A stretch of DNA of 64,000 nt from Micropterus salmoides (taxonomy: Eukaryota > Chordata > Actinopteri > Centrarchiformes > Centrarchidae), in assembly GCF_014851395.1 (NCBI RefSeq), contig NW_024041373.1, forward strand, positions 5,477,495 to 5,541,494, in the 5' to 3' direction. Below, piece after piece: positions 1 to 11,687 of the stretch (position 1 is the first letter of the stretch; each line of letters opens with the position of its first letter). The notes under the pieces were generated by a model, which ran no database searches, was not told where the DNA came from, and saw only the letters and a program-made list of their open reading frames with translations. The position numbers and the translations under genes were made by a program.

Positions 1-1132
1 TCCTTCTGTAATCATCATACCTTTAATTTCCCACACTTTCAGTTTTGAACCCCTTTCAGGCTTCCTGTTGCCATACATAATACATGATGCACATTCAAAT
101 GCCTGTACATTCAAAACAAGCCTTTCTATTCCCCCTGCCTCTTCTGAACATCCAGCTCCTGAACACTCCTCTGTGACTGTTTCAGAGGAAAGAGTTAAGC
201 CGTGGGGTGTAAGTGTAATGCACACTGCCCCTGCGAATTGACTTTAAACGGGGGAAAGAAAGTCAGAACACGGCAAATGGTTTTGATTTATGGGAGCAGA
301 ACCACATTTGATATTCATTTCCGCAGCTGTGGCCAGCTAAAAAAACAGCCACACTGACAATGGTGCAGTGTAGCCTTCCAGTGTGTGTGCGCGTGTGTCT
401 CAGAGCCTGCGTGCGTCAGTCCTATTTTAGAATTGTTTTGGGGCTCTTTCAGTCAAATTTGCTGCAGATGTTTCTGATTCGCCAAACACATATAATAAGT
501 AATTATTGAAAACACCTTTCGGTTGCCCAGGGTTGTGTGGTGCTTCGTTTTGTGTAATCGAAGCTGTGTTTTTTTTCAGAGAGGCGAAGGATCCAAGAGT
601 TTATTGAAAGCCAGCAAAACAGCCCTGCAGTCTGTTTCCTGAGAGAAGAAGGGAGAAAAGGGCGCTTAAAGAAATATTCCCCCTCCCGCTTCAGTGAAAA
701 GACAGAAAGAAAGACAAAAGGGAGGGTCTGGAGATGGAGAGATGAAGAGGGAAGGATCAGCAGCAATCATAGCCAGTCAGGTGGAAAGAGATGAGAAGAT
801 TTGGTGGTTAGAGATAGAGGAAGGAAGAGATTGCTCATTGTTAGGGTAATTAACTAACTGACTCCAACTAACTCCAACTAAGACTATAATGTGGCATGTA
901 AACTGTAATATTTGATTAAGAATAATGAGCCAAATTAAGTAAATCAAGTATGAGAATAGACATAAAGAATTCTTACATTTTGAATATTTTTTTCAGAATT
1001 TCTTCAGCATCAGGAGGATAAATCTACTGTTGGCAAGCACGCAAACATGTGTTACTAAAACTCTCCATTCAGGGAACACCCAGTGGAATATGAAAAGTAA
1101 ACTGAAACATTCATGAAATGTACGAACCAGAC
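1..1132. other. Gene-free stretch, no recognised element
   Basis: I see only short chance reading frames on both strands. A GT-rich patch lies near 380-410 and a purine-rich tract (GA-rich, about 640-840) gives the low-complexity frame on the minus strand. No repeat family or RNA gene is recognised. Confidence 0.5.
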
Positions 1133-1135
1133 TGA

Positions 1136-1728
1136 GGCCCCATCCACACTACTCCATTTTTGTTTAAAAACCGAGTTTTAAAATGAATACAATCTCCGTC
1201 CACACCAGCGTTTTAGGTGCGTATCAGAGTTGATCTCCGTCTATACTAAAACAACTAAAAACCCACATCTACTGAGCATGTGCGTGCCGGTGTAAACATG
1301 AAGCAGATGGTCTATTCTGTAGTTACTGAAGATTTGGCGAAAGAATAAAGTAATGCAGACAAAGAATCACACCAGATTTTATTTTACATGGTCCAATTAT
1401 GAGCTGGGACTGTTACTGAATGTAACACGGGAGTGTGGCGGCGGAAAACCGACTGGGAGTCATCGCAAAGTAAACGGCGACAGAAGTGTTATGTGCACGG
1501 TACAAAATATTTTATTAAAAATACCCTGTCAAAAACTCACTGTCATCAGCATTGTATTTCTGCTTTGCATGACTTATAAGACCCAATCAGAGAGCTAAAC
1601 GTGAGCGTCTGAGTCATCGCTTCTAAAGTCCTCTGTTTTTGCCCGTCTGCACTAAAACCAGAGTTTTAAACCAAAAAACAGGGTCGACAGCGTTTTGAAC
1701 TTTAAAATGCAGTAGTGTGGATGGGGCC
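1136..1728. mobile_element. PIF/Harbinger-like MITE, 593 bp
   Basis: The termini are near-perfect inverted repeats: GGCCCCATCCACACTACT on the left and its reverse complement on the right. Similarity continues inwards, with GAGTTTTAAA and GTCTATACTAAAAC-type motifs on both sides. A 3-bp duplication TGA lies at 1133-1135 and 1729-1731. Three-base duplications and GC-rich ends of this kind are typical of PIF/Harbinger elements in fish, although their preferred target is TWA, so the class is inferred. It encodes no intact transposase but carries a decayed DNA-binding-domain-like frame. It is most likely a deletion derivative moved by an autonomous relative. Confidence 0.75.
1353..1500 (+). pseudogene. 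Frameshifted Myb/SANT-like domain relic inside the MITE
   Basis: An open frame from 1353 reads TWSNYELGLLLNVT from position 1386. This resembles the first helices of Myb/SANT-like domains (W-x-x-x-E-x-x-x-LL) found in accessory proteins of fish Harbinger-type elements. The expected continuation, TDWESSQSK, is present at 1448-1474 but in another frame, so at least one indel separates the two halves. The rest of the frame has no family features. I infer a broken remnant of the accessory DNA-binding protein of the parent transposon. The match is from memory and short, so it could be coincidental. Confidence 0.4.
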
Positions 1729-1731
1729 TGA

Positions 1732-3037
1732 GATATGAATTACAGTTGAAATTCAAAACATATGGAAAGTGTAATAACCCTCACAAAGGGTTAAAAAATT
1801 GCTCACAAATGGGAAATACATCCATCTTGACAGTGCTGTTCCTTTGATGAACCAGAGAGAAATGGAGAAAGCGATTGTAGATTATTAGCCATGTTGCATC
1901 ATCCAGTTTTATTTAACCTCCTCTGTCAGAACGTAAAATCATCCACAAAAGAGGAATTTATTTGCAGACAATCATAAGACAGAGATCGATGGTACAAATA
2001 CGTATTTTGAATAAACCATGTTAACTTATTGTCTCGTTACTAAGCTAACAAGCTTGCTAACCTAAAAGCATGCTGACACACAGCAAGTTTGCTGGTTTGG
2101 AGAACTTCTTTTCCCTCTTCTGTATTTAATGAAATGATAAACATACCTGAGAACAACATGCCAGCCAGGGTGGGTAAGAGAAAGTAAACAACAAAGAAAA
2201 TAGAAAACTTTGAGCTTTCTTACTTAGCAAGCTTTTTGCCTGTCTTTTTTGCCTTACTTACCTTTCTTATTTACAAGCAAACATGACAAAGTCAATGTGT
2301 ATGTGGAATTTTGGTATAAGTTGATTGTCCTAGTCATGTCTTCACTGTACAATGCTCTGTGCGCCTCCCCAGTGGAGCTGCATTTACTTGTCGCTGGGTA
2401 AAGTCTCTATGACTTTAGAACTGTGTTTGCACAAGCTTGCATAGCAACAAATTGGTGTCTGCGATTCTGTGTGGGAGTCTGAGAGCTTGTTCTTTATGTG
2501 GGTGTTTGTGTTCCGCGTGTGTGCATGTCATTTAGAGAGAGAGAGATTGAAGAGAGAAAAAAAAGGGAGAGAAAGAGATTGGAGACAGGATGGGGGATGA
2601 CGGGCTGGATCTGATTACGGGTTGGAATGGCTGGGAGGGTTTGCGGTGCAGTGCTTTCTCAATAGTACATTCCTGTGTGCAAGCTGGGGCAGGATCCACA
2701 GCTACAGACTGGCCTCTGCCAGAGGGATTGAGCAAAAAGCACGTTGTCAGAACAAGCAGCAGGTCAGGACTCATTTTTAGTAGGCCCCTGGTAGCAAGAT
2801 AGAAGATGAGTTATTCACACACCCTGCACCCACCTCCATGGGACTGAAACAAGCTTTAACGGGCCTCCTGATCTGCAGCTCGGAGGTCTAAGGTTGGAAC
2901 GGAGGTTTATTGTTTCTGGACACAAGGTGAATTTTCAATTCGCATGCCCTCTGAAACTGTCAACATAGAGTGGAGTGACCTTTAAAGAAGGAAGCCGACT
3001 TTTTCAGAGGCCCAGGGGTTTGTGTGGGCCAAGGTTT
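1732..3037. other. Gene-free stretch, no recognised element
   Basis: There are no supported genes. A purine-rich tract lies at about 2533-2590. The two overlapping frames near 2532-2802 lie on opposite strands of the same DNA and neither has a recognisable domain. Confidence 0.45.
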
Positions 3038-3060
3038 TGTGTGTGTGTGTGTGTGTGTGC
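3038..3060. repeat. (GT)n microsatellite
   Basis: Uninterrupted GT dinucleotides, about 11 units, followed by GCGCGC. Confidence 0.9.
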
Positions 3061-3424
3061 GCGCATTCCAGTGTGCCAACAGGAAACGTCTGACAACTGT
3101 ACAAATCAGCGCTTTTAAAAGTCAACAGCTGTATGCCAGCGTGACCCCGCAGTACTGGAAAAATCAAAGACTCACCTGCTCTTTTGGGTAAAATGTTAAA
3201 TGTCGCCAATGGGTGCTTGGCGTCCCTTCCCTCCCTTCTACATAAAGTTAACAGATCAGAGCTTTACCTGTTTTTTATTCCCACTGGGAATGAGCCAAAC
3301 GTCTATCTTTATATTTAGCTGTCTGTTTCGTCAGGTAACTGTCTGACTTGCTGTTTGCACTTGTCAGTAAACGACACTGTTTCCCTTCCTGTCTGTCCAG
3401 ATTCTGCGCTCTCTCTCTCTCCTC

Positions 3425-3428
<4 letters not shown>

Positions 3429-3455
<27 letters not shown>
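3429..3455. repeat. (CA)n microsatellite
   Basis: About 13 CA units, directly after a CT-rich tract (CTCTCTCTCT at about 3410). Confidence 0.9.
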
Positions 3456-4215
3456 CAAAGCACTCCCTCTGTGTCAAGTTCAGGCCAAGGTTCTGACACG
3501 AGTCAGTGAACAACACAGAGGTTCCCATGCTGAAAGCTGATAAGAAGGAGGCTTTCCTCCCACTGCCAACTCCTCTCTCCTCCCATGCAATGCTAGGCTG
3601 TGTGTGATTTAATGTGCGCGTGTGTGTGTACATGAGCAGATGTGAATGGTTAGGGGTGAGGGTGAGGCAGGCCTTCGCCCAGGCCTTTGTTTCCCTCTCC
3701 CTCTCCTGCTGCCATCGCTGCTGACGGTAAACACCTCCACCAGCTCACAAAAGACCCCCCCCTGCCCTTTAGTTTGATTTACTACACCAAGGAAATAACA
3801 TTAACTTGTCCATGCCCACCACCCCCCACCCGCTCGCTCTTTGTTCACAGGTTTGTTTACTATTCACTGTATGGAAAATCCTTCAGGAATGTGGAGGAAG
3901 TGGGTGTTTCCTCCCGTAGCTTGAGTTTTAATGGGGTTGGGTGGAGGGGAACAAGAAACAGGAGGATGGGAGTGACTGTTCCAATATCCCACAATGCCTC
4001 AGGTGGTCAGGTAAGCAGAGTGTGTGTGTGTGGAGTTGGCTTCAAGTTACCCGAGGTAGCCAATTTTTCATCATTCCTTAGGCTACATTAATTAGTTAAG
4101 CTTTATTTCGCTGTTTCCAAGGTAAATTTTTTATTTTCAATTACAACTTAAAGGCAAACAAGGAAGAGGAGGCTTAAAGTGGAAAGACATTTTTTTTTTT
4201 TTTACAATCACAACT
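3456..4215. other. Gene-free stretch
   Basis: A 134-codon frame begins at 3687, but it runs through C-rich low-complexity DNA and a GT run at 4020-4032. I see no domain or splice pattern. A T-homopolymer of about 13 bases ends near 4203. Confidence 0.4.
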
Positions 4216-4580
4216 ACGGTTGAGTGGGTACTTGGTTGAAATGAGTATCCAGTACAGATAATGTACTTTTTACGAGTGATTAAAATGTGTCAGTATCTAT
4301 TTTCTAATAAACTATAAATATAGGAACCTTTTAAAAAAATAAAACAGTTCTTTAACTATTGTAATCAAAAACTAAGGCTGTTTGTTAAATATGTCTATGA
4401 AGATTCTCAGTAATCCAGGACATACTGGACAGTTGCCCTTGACTTTAACCTTCGTTGGATGTTTGTTAAATAGTTTTCCAATCAATATAACATTTCAGCC
4501 CAAACCAACTTCAGGCTTAAATAACTAACTGTTAGTCCCGCCCATGACTGGGTTAAGCTCCGCCCGTTACAGGTTTAATT
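4216..4580. repeat. Dispersed repeat family A, copy 1
   Basis: This segment matches a second copy at 19537-20050. Shared blocks are GAAATGAGTATC, CAGATAATGTACTTTTTA, GTGTCAGTAT, TTTTCTAATAAAC, TTCAGGCTTAAAT and a closing AAGCYCCGCCC block. The 19.5-kb copy starts CAGGGTTGAGCGAGTACTCG, which is suggestive of a hAT-like end, but no matching right end is seen in either copy. The class is therefore left open. This copy contains a separate 68-bp insertion with its own target duplication. Confidence 0.6.
4392..4459. mobile_element. 68-bp insertion with 13-bp target duplication
   Basis: TGTTTGTTAAATA occurs at 4379-4391 and again at 4460-4472, flanking 68 bp. Repeat copy 2 (near 19923-19940) runs straight through the equivalent point without the insert, so the empty site is visible within this window. 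A perfect 13-bp duplication fits target-primed reverse transcription. The insert is too short to classify; a truncated LINE or SINE end is the likeliest source. Confidence 0.6.
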
Positions 4581-4946
4581 GATAAATTCCCTGAATTAAC
4601 AAATCAAGTAAACTTTAACGGTTTATTAAGGGATTAAGAGGTAACTTCTCAATTAACAATAAATGTCTCCCTAAAAGCATACCTTAACATAACATAATAT
4701 CTTACAATCCATTAACTTATAGTTCATTATTTTCCCGCTAGATTCATTAAAATCAAATAATTATTAAAGTGGTCAATCCTTAGTATTTTCAGGTGAAATG
4801 TCAGTTTAGAAAGCAGCGCATTCCCTCTTTAATTGTTCTTTACATCACTGTCAGTTTGTCATGCCAGTACTTTACTGTTGTTGTTGTGTGACAGTTGCTG
4901 TGGTGACCTCTGACCCTAACTGCTACCAGTAAAAAACACCTCTTTG

Positions 4947-4949
<3 letters not shown>

Positions 4950-5005
<56 letters not shown>
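4950..5005. repeat. (CA)n microsatellite, about 28 units
   Basis: Pure CA array of about 56 bp. The minus-strand Cys-Val frame over it is an artefact of the repeat. Confidence 0.95.
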
Positions 5006-5007
<2 letters not shown>

Positions 5008-5287
5008 GTGGGCACCTGCAGCCATCCTCCCTGAACTCTGACCTCAAGAGCTGCAGTAACTGCTTATAAAGCTCAAAACCTGTGTGCCAAGCTGTTTATG
5101 TAAGGACAATCCTGAAGAGGAAACATGACGACAGTAACAGTGAGTGTAATAATTATTCTCTGTTCGTTCCTGGCACCTGCAGGAATATATTTACTGTAAG
5201 ATGTGTTTGCAAATACTGTGGGTCACAACCTTTCTATTGTAAGCAATACTTAAGCAGATGACCCCCTCACCCCCCCTCCCCCTTTTG

Positions 5288-5320
<33 letters not shown>

Positions 5321-5340
5321 ACACACACACACACGCACAC
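5288..5340. repeat. (CA)n microsatellite, interrupted
   Basis: CA array with one TC interruption near 5315 and a GC variant near 5335. It generates the Cys-Val part of a long minus-strand frame. Confidence 0.95.
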
Positions 5341-6554
5341 AGCATGGCCCTGTGAAAAGGGGCTGAATCATTTGTGTTAATGAGGGCCTTATATTTCCAT
5401 GCTGCTCTGATTCTGACTGTGTCTACGTCTGCCTTGACCGCTAAAGAGCCCCAGCTGCCCACAGAAGTGCCTACAAGGGGATGCCTGCCTCCTGACTCCA
5501 TATGCTCTCGTGTTTGTGTGTTTATGTTTGTGTGTGTGTCTGACCAGCATGAAAAGTCCATTGTGTCCCTCTTTTTTGTGTGTGTTCTGTCTCCCTCCCA
5601 GCTAGTAGTAGCAGATGCAGTGGCCTCCTGGATGGCAACAACTGAAATAAATCTGGGGTGAAAGTATTTTCTTGGAATGAGTACCAGAAAGTTTGGATTA
5701 TCCCAGAATAAGCAAGCAAAATTGTACACTTTTGTGTGATGTCACTACTTACCTGACATGCCCTATGTTATCCCAGCAGAAAGAAAGAAACCCGAGGAAA
5801 GAGTTGCAAACACAACAAGTCTGATTTGAATTCTGGTACCTGCTATTTCAGTGGTTTGTACAGGTGGACTATATCCGTGTATGTAGAGTTATGTAAGTGA
5901 ATAGATGATGGAGGGGATCCAATCTGCGTGTGGAAGTCTGTTTATCTTTGCAGGTGATGATGTGATCTCAGGTGTGTTTTGCATGTGACTATGTTTGAGG
6001 AATCTGGCCCCATCTTCCAATCTGTCCATCTCTCAGCGCTCTTGTAGTAGCAGATGAGAGTCCCACCTCCGTGCAACAGATGATCACAGGACTCCTTTTC
6101 TGTTTTGTGAGAACAGGCTTGTCACACTGGTATGTGGCCTGTCTGTTAACACTCAGCACATCAGCACTGCTACTTAACAGCGTTTATGTGTTTATAGAGC
6201 TAGTCATTGCTTCCTTTGGACCTTCTTATAATATTTAGCAACAAAACTTAAAATCTTATTTGATATCAAATAATTTTCCCAGTATATACTAATACTTTAA
6301 ATGCGATCATGCTTAAAGAGACTTCGAACTGTTGTCTTCCTCTCTGAAAACACACGTCCAAGGCGATCTATTGGTACCACAGCAATAAGCAGAATTCCAA
6401 TTAATGGGCACATATGAATAAGTTTTATTTTTGGAAATAAATACTTTGGATTGGCTTTGGTAGGATTTTAGGACCGGTCTGTAGTGAAACTAGCCTCTCC
6501 ATGCCTTAAGGAACCTCTAACTTACCTCAAACAATTTTATTCAAAGGAAACCTA
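5341..6554. other. Gene-free stretch
   Basis: A 95-codon plus frame (from 5374) and overlapping minus frames cover the same DNA. They contain GT-rich patches (5510-5540) and show no domain or splice structure. Nothing else is recognised up to 6554. Confidence 0.4.
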
Positions 6555-6850
6555 ATGTCTTTGGTGATCCCCTTAGTTTAGCAGTACTTTTTGGCCATGT
6601 TCCCCGCAAGATCAAAATAACTGGTGTGATCCCCTGACTTTTTATCTAGAGCCATAATTAGGTTCAAAATTTTACCTACAAATACCTGCAAAACTAATGA
6701 CCATGAAATTGCCATCAGTGTATCGGTGGTAATTTATATATTAGCATGCTAACATTCTATACTAAGATAGCGAAGATGGTAAACATTATACCTACTAAAC
6801 ATCAGCGTGTTAACAATGTCTTTGTGAGCATGTAAGCCATGGGCTGCCTC
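6555..6850. repeat. Dispersed fish repeat with TTAGCATGCTAA palindrome
   Basis: The order of motifs is CTTTGGTGATCCCCT, a second GATCCCCTGACTTTTTATCT block, AATACCTGCAAAACTAATGAC, the palindrome TTAGCATGCTAA at 6741-6752, GGTAAACATTATACCTACTA and ACATCAGCGTGTTAACA. I remember this order from an abundant interspersed repeat of fish genomes. It has no coding capacity, and ends are approximate. Confidence 0.55.
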
Positions 6851-7304
6851 TGAAGAATGAATGAGAGCCACTGCTAAGAGATCGGCAGTTCGTTCAGTGA
6901 GCTAGCGTAAAGAGGCCAGCTATGTCGAGTTGAGAGGAAGCAGGGAAAAAGAGCCAACATACTTTCACATCTAACTCACATTCAAACTGTGATTTTATTT
7001 TGTCCAAACCAGAGTTGATGATTGTTGGAACAGTGGAAGGAGTAACCAAGACAGTTTTGGTGAGTTTTATTTTGTTTTATTGAGTTTAAATGATGTGTGT
7101 TTACAAGGCAACTCAGCTAAATTCAGTGAAATGGAGAAACTTGAATTCAGAAGCTGTGCAATTGTATTTTTTGTTTTTAATAAGAAAAATAGGTGTAAAA
7201 ATATTTTTTGCACACAGCTCAACCAGTCCACTGTGGCCTTCCTGCTCTGCTTGTGTGTGTGGTACAATGAAATGTGTTGGACAAGAAAACAGGTCAACTA
7301 AGTT
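6851..7304. other. Gene-free AT-rich stretch
   Basis: Four overlapping small frames on both strands cover 7067-7330. None has domain features, and overlap on both strands argues against coding. Confidence 0.4.
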
Positions 7305-7990
7305 ATGCTGGCCGCACACTATAGGATAATTGTGCCGATTTTGGGTCAGTGTTCCCGATCCAAGGCTCGTTGGAGCAGATTATCGGCCCAAATGATCCTG
7401 TAGTGTGAAGGGGTAGAGCCATTTTCTAATCTTAAGGTCACCAACTGGGTCGGGGAGCCTGCGATCAGAAACCCACTATAGCCCTCAAAAGCAAACTGAC
7501 CGGGAAGCATCACCAACGTGCTGTGTGGATGAACCATGCTGTTTCCCTCTTCTCAGCCATAAGTTCATCGGTTCATCCACAGTTTTATGCTCTTTTTTGT
7601 TTTTCTGTGCAAAACATAGAACATGTGTGTACTATAACATCCATATTTGTTTTAGTCACGTTTGGAGTGAAAGCCCAAGTCCCCAGAATCGCCACTCTGA
7701 AATCATTAAGTATAAACATCAAGTGTGTGGTTTTCAAATTGTTGAAGATTGTGGGTTAGCATACTGTCGTTACAGTTGCTGCTGTGAAGTTAACATAACT
7801 AACACACAAATCATAGCTAGAACAACTGGAATAGTGTTATGTGGCGGGGTGCGGGCCACTTTGTTTGTTTCCCACTGACAGAGCCAGGACTGTGTACAAA
7901 CACCAGATTTTTTATCAGCGCACACACAGAATGGACAGCTAGCACACCTTGAGCAGACACTGGCTGAATTTGTAAAATATGTGTGTATTT
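7305..7990. mobile_element. Degenerate DNA-transposon-like repeat (one end only)
   Basis: The left part begins with GCCGCACACTATAGGAT and continues with ATTGTGCCGATTTTGGG and GATTATCGGCCCAAATGAT. From memory this resembles the terminal region of fish DNA-transposon copies. No right end (a GTGTGCGGC-type motif) is present downstream, so the copy is truncated or decayed. The frames at 7523-7878 show no transposase motif. Class and right border are uncertain. Confidence 0.35.
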
Positions 7991-8599
7991 TATTAAAATT
8001 GCTTAATCCACCTTTATTTAGCTTTAGAGATGGAGGTAGTCGGATTCTTGAGCTTTGAAGAGAGCCAGTTAAAGAAGAGAGATAAAGCGATGCTAACCTA
8101 CGCTGATATCCAGAAGCTTGAGTGCAGTACTACTGTATCGGTACTAGGTTTTCAGATTACTTGGTCACATTGAACCCTACTTCATATACAGTAAGATCAT
8201 ATAGGACTAGACCATCAAGTCATAAAGATGAAGATAGAAAGAAAATTGAGCACAAAAACTCCTCAGACTCTCAGTCTGAGCATCCCCCAAAGTCAAGAGA
8301 GACAATTCGCCACATGGATGGATACAGTGAGAGGCAGCTTCGCTGTTTGTGGTTGCTCCTGCAGATAACATGTAAGGGTGGAGTTAGGTATGTTTTGGAT
8401 CAATAGGATTACTGTAATTGGCTGGCTCGACTGCAGGGGCAGAACGGTCTGGATGTCATGGCAGAGCAGACCATGACCTAACGGATGATGGAGTTAAACA
8501 CATCGCACAGACAGCGTATACGGTTGCAAATTGAATTTAGGAGAACAGGAAAACAAAACTGCCCATAATCTATTTTGAAATGCAAACAAGAGTATGGGC
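7991..8599. other. Gene-free stretch with one 94-codon frame
   Basis: The frame at 8122-8406 encodes a hydrophilic, Ser/Lys/Arg-rich peptide with no recognised motif. No clear splice acceptor or promoter precedes it. It may be a relic of a transposon protein, but I cannot assign it. Confidence 0.3.
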
Positions 8600-8623
8600 G
8601 TGTGTGTGTGTGTGTGTGTGTGT
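8600..8623. repeat. (GT)n microsatellite
   Basis: About 12 GT units. Confidence 0.9.
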
Positions 8624-8709
8624 CATAGTGCTTAAAGCAGGATTGCTCCTAAAACAAGGACTGGTGATAGTTCTTGATGTACACTGACAGCTCCTGCCGT
8701 CTCACCCTC

Positions 8710-8747
8710 CCACACACACACACGCACACACACGCACACACACGCAC

Positions 8748-8781
<34 letters not shown>
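8710..8781. repeat. (CA)n array with periodic CG variants
   Basis: A 72-bp CA array in which A is replaced by G at several roughly regular places (about 10 bp apart), giving CACG units, before a pure CA tail. Confidence 0.9.
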
Positions 8782-8783
<2 letters not shown>

Positions 8784-9013
8784 ACTCACAGGCCCAGCCC
8801 GACAGTTAACCACAGTGTTTACCATTATCAGATGGACCTGTAATCTGATCTCTCAGAGAGGAGGAGAGGAGGCTGAGGAGATACAGGATAGTGGATAGTG
8901 GAGTCATGGTCAGGAGAAACAGGTATGCGTATGTGTGTGTGGTTCAGGTGGGTGGTGGCAGTAATTGCTACCTCTAAAGCCCCCTGGGGTGAGCTCATGA
9001 TATGTGCTGTAAT

Positions 9014-9047
9014 CTGGTGTTGCTGGTGCTGCTGGTGCTGCTGGTGG
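9014..9047. repeat. Short TGC/TGG trinucleotide repeat
   Basis: Imperfect CTG/GTG/CTG units, mainly TGCTGG alternation. Confidence 0.7.
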
Positions 9048-9689
9048 GCTTGGGGGTGTTTCTTTAATCAAACCAATACACTGCCGACTAAACCTCTTGG
9101 CTCCAAGGTTCTGGGTGTAAAATGAGCAGCCAATTGAAAAGCTCTGACTCTTCTGCTTATCTTCGGAAGATCCAGAATGGCCGTCTGTGTGTGTGGAAGC
9201 ACATGCATAAAACAGTTGTAAATTTCTCCTAAAACTATAGTGGCAAAGTTCAAATAATTTGTAATCAGTAGTCAGTTAACACCAGGACATGCTGGGAAGC
9301 AGAACCTGTCAGTAAACATAAAACTAAACTAAAACTACCATTCTAAAATGGCAGTATTGCTGCAACTCTGTGTAAAAAGGGTTAGTGTTTCTTTATGTTG
9401 AATGCAGTCGGGTACTACACCAAAACTACAGTACATTTACTGACACCGCATGCCCCTTGGCTTCTATAGATTTGATAAATTCAATTTTAACAATTATTAA
9501 TCAATTGTACATTAATCATTGATATCCGTACTGAAAATGCCCCCCCTTCCCATTTACTTAGCTTCAAAAACACAGTAAAATACAAAGAATTAACTGTGTA
9601 AAGGTGAGGAGAGGTTGGTAATAACCAGCCTGTAGGTCAATATATATCTACATGGCTGCCCTTTGTCTTTGCTTTCTCAACTGTAAATT

Positions 9690-9930
9690 GTAGCTTTGGG
9701 TGCAAAGGCCCCAGTTGAGTTTCCCCTGACCCAGCATCTCCTCCCACCGTGTCCCACAATGCAGCGCTGGTGCCAGGGGAAGTGTAGTTTGGGTTCACGC
9801 TTGTTTCATTGTGTTTCCAGAATGCCACATCCACAATGGCATGAAAGACGTCTTGCTGGGGGAGACGGGTGAGGGAGGAAACCGAAGCAGCTGGAGCACA
9901 CTGAGCCGAGAGGTTTTCCATTGCAAAGCG
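9690..9930. other. Candidate conserved non-coding segment
   Basis: Balanced base composition, no microsatellite, and frames open on both strands over the same DNA, a pattern often seen in constrained non-coding DNA. No known family is recognised. This is a reading impression only; a multi-fish alignment would decide. Confidence 0.22.
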
Positions 9931-10556
9931 AAATATGTTTCGCTTTTGTGTTGTTGTATCATAACAATAACAACAAGAACGTCACAATGCTTTCCCTCGA
10001 TCCGGACTCTGTTGCCGCTTCCCACATTCACAGAGAGATGTTGTTACCAGTTTTCATCGAGCCGTTCAGTATGCCCTTGATTTCTGCCTACGTCACAGTG
10101 ATTTAGGCTCTTCCTGCTATTTGGAGAAATAATGCTGTGAACGTATGAATGAGAAGCCAACTGGGGGGGGGGGGGCTGGAATACAAAACCACAGACTGAG
10201 ATGACATTTCCTTGGATTACGTTGTTCTCACACAGCTATAAATAAGCAATGAAATTTGGCTGACCAATAATATGGCTGTCCATACTTGAACACGTCCTCA
10301 TTCCTAAACCTCATATCTAAATTTCTACCAAAATAGGTTGATTGTCAGTTGTCCCAAAACAAAAACCTAGGTCACATGACGTTTAACACGTTGTAGTTTG
10401 GTTAGGTTTAGTCAACAAAATTACATGTTTAGGTTTTGGAAAAGATCGTAGTTGGATTAAAATACATAGGCCTACGTTACGTAAATCACGCACAAATTGT
10501 TATTCAACTTAAGACTTTTAATATGTCACCTTTGACGTTCTTTCACACAGGACTTT
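9931..10556. other. Gene-free stretch
   Basis: A G homopolymer of about 11 lies near 10164-10174. The part at about 10380-10480 carries GGTTAGGTTTAG-type motifs common in degraded fish repeats. Nothing else is seen. Confidence 0.4.
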
Positions 10557-10640
10557 CACAAGGCAAGGCAGGTTTATTTATATAGCACCCTCCAAACACT
10601 ACAGCCATTCAAAGTGCTTTACAGACCCGAGATACAAATA
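10557..10640 (-). mobile_element. LINE 3' end (L2-like), minus strand
   Basis: Read on the minus strand this is the usual fish LINE terminus: TGTAAAGCACTTTGAATGGC, then GTGCTATATAAATAAA (with an AATAAA signal), then a short TGCCTTGCCTTG tail. Only the extreme 3' end is present, as expected of a strongly 5'-truncated copy. The clade is inferred from the tail type. Confidence 0.6.
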
Positions 10641-11419
10641 CAGACACAAAGGTACTTTGTAGTGTAAAAGTGATAATTAACAGGCAATAGATATTATAAG
10701 TTTTATAGTTACCAAGTGAAAGTCGTAAGTTTACTTGACACTTCCATCAATTCCACTACCCTCCTGCAGACTTGGCTGCTCTTCATAATATGTCACCTGA
10801 CTTTTTCCACCACTAGAGGTGGTGGCCTAACAAAAAACATAAACTTGGGTGGAAACAAGCTGCTGCATAATTGAACTATGCTATCTGGGCTGGAGGATGG
10901 GCTGATTTTGCTTGTTTCTGTAACTCACTGTTGAAATATGAACTACTACAATGACTGATGGAAATTTGATATGAAAAGTGATACAGTTTGAGGGATAGTA
11001 GGACTCAATGGCTAACATAACAAGCCATTTTAATAGACTTTTTCCAAGATAACTACATAATGATTTGTAAGTGAATAGATTCAAATAAAGCGCACAGTAT
11101 TATACTGTGCAGAAAACATACAAGTCACAAGAAAAGCATTTGAAAGTGACATATTTTCCTGTCATTGACATAAGCCTTCAGTCTTCATGCAGGCAAGTTA
11201 TACAACAAACATGACCCAGCTTTATAATGTCAAAGAAGACTGACTATTGTTGTTGAGGTTTGATTGATTTCGGCAAATCACAGTTTAGGGTGTTATTATG
11301 GGTAAGTGAGTCATCCTCATTGCGCCAACCGCAGGCCTGTTCATGTCTGAGAACATCAGTCGGTAACCAGTGAAGTCAGTTATGAGGAGTGCACATGATG
11401 ACAGTTACGCAAAAATAAT
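10641..11419. other. Gene-free stretch
   Basis: No gene is seen. CCACCACTAGAGGTGGTGG near 10808-10826 is a near-palindrome that only partly fits a CTCF core. Confidence 0.4.
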
Positions 11420-11445
11420 ATGTGTGTGTGTGTGTGTGTGTGTGT
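11420..11445. repeat. (GT)n microsatellite
   Basis: About 13 TG units. Confidence 0.9.
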
Positions 11446-11687
11446 AAACCAGAGGTGAGTGTATACAGCATTGCTCAAGCTTTGCTTGAGTTTGGCTCTC
11501 GTGGAAGTGAAGGTCTCAAATATTCTAAAAGGTGTTAAATTAGATGTTAAAGCTGGCTACAGTAGCTAGATAGCCGACAGCAAGACATAGCATGCTAGCT
11601 ATCAGGGTAGGAAACAAGCATATACAGGAATAGTAAAACATCAGAAACAAAATGAACTTGGACATATTTAAGTATTGTTAAAATTAG

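Noticed and set aside
5250..5729. 159-codon minus frame
   Set aside because: Part is a translated CA array and the rest overlaps a plus frame. No protein features.
10808..10826. CTCF-like palindrome CCACCACTAGAGGTGGTGG
   Set aside because: It departs from the core at the conserved GGC, so it is a weak match best explained as a short palindrome.
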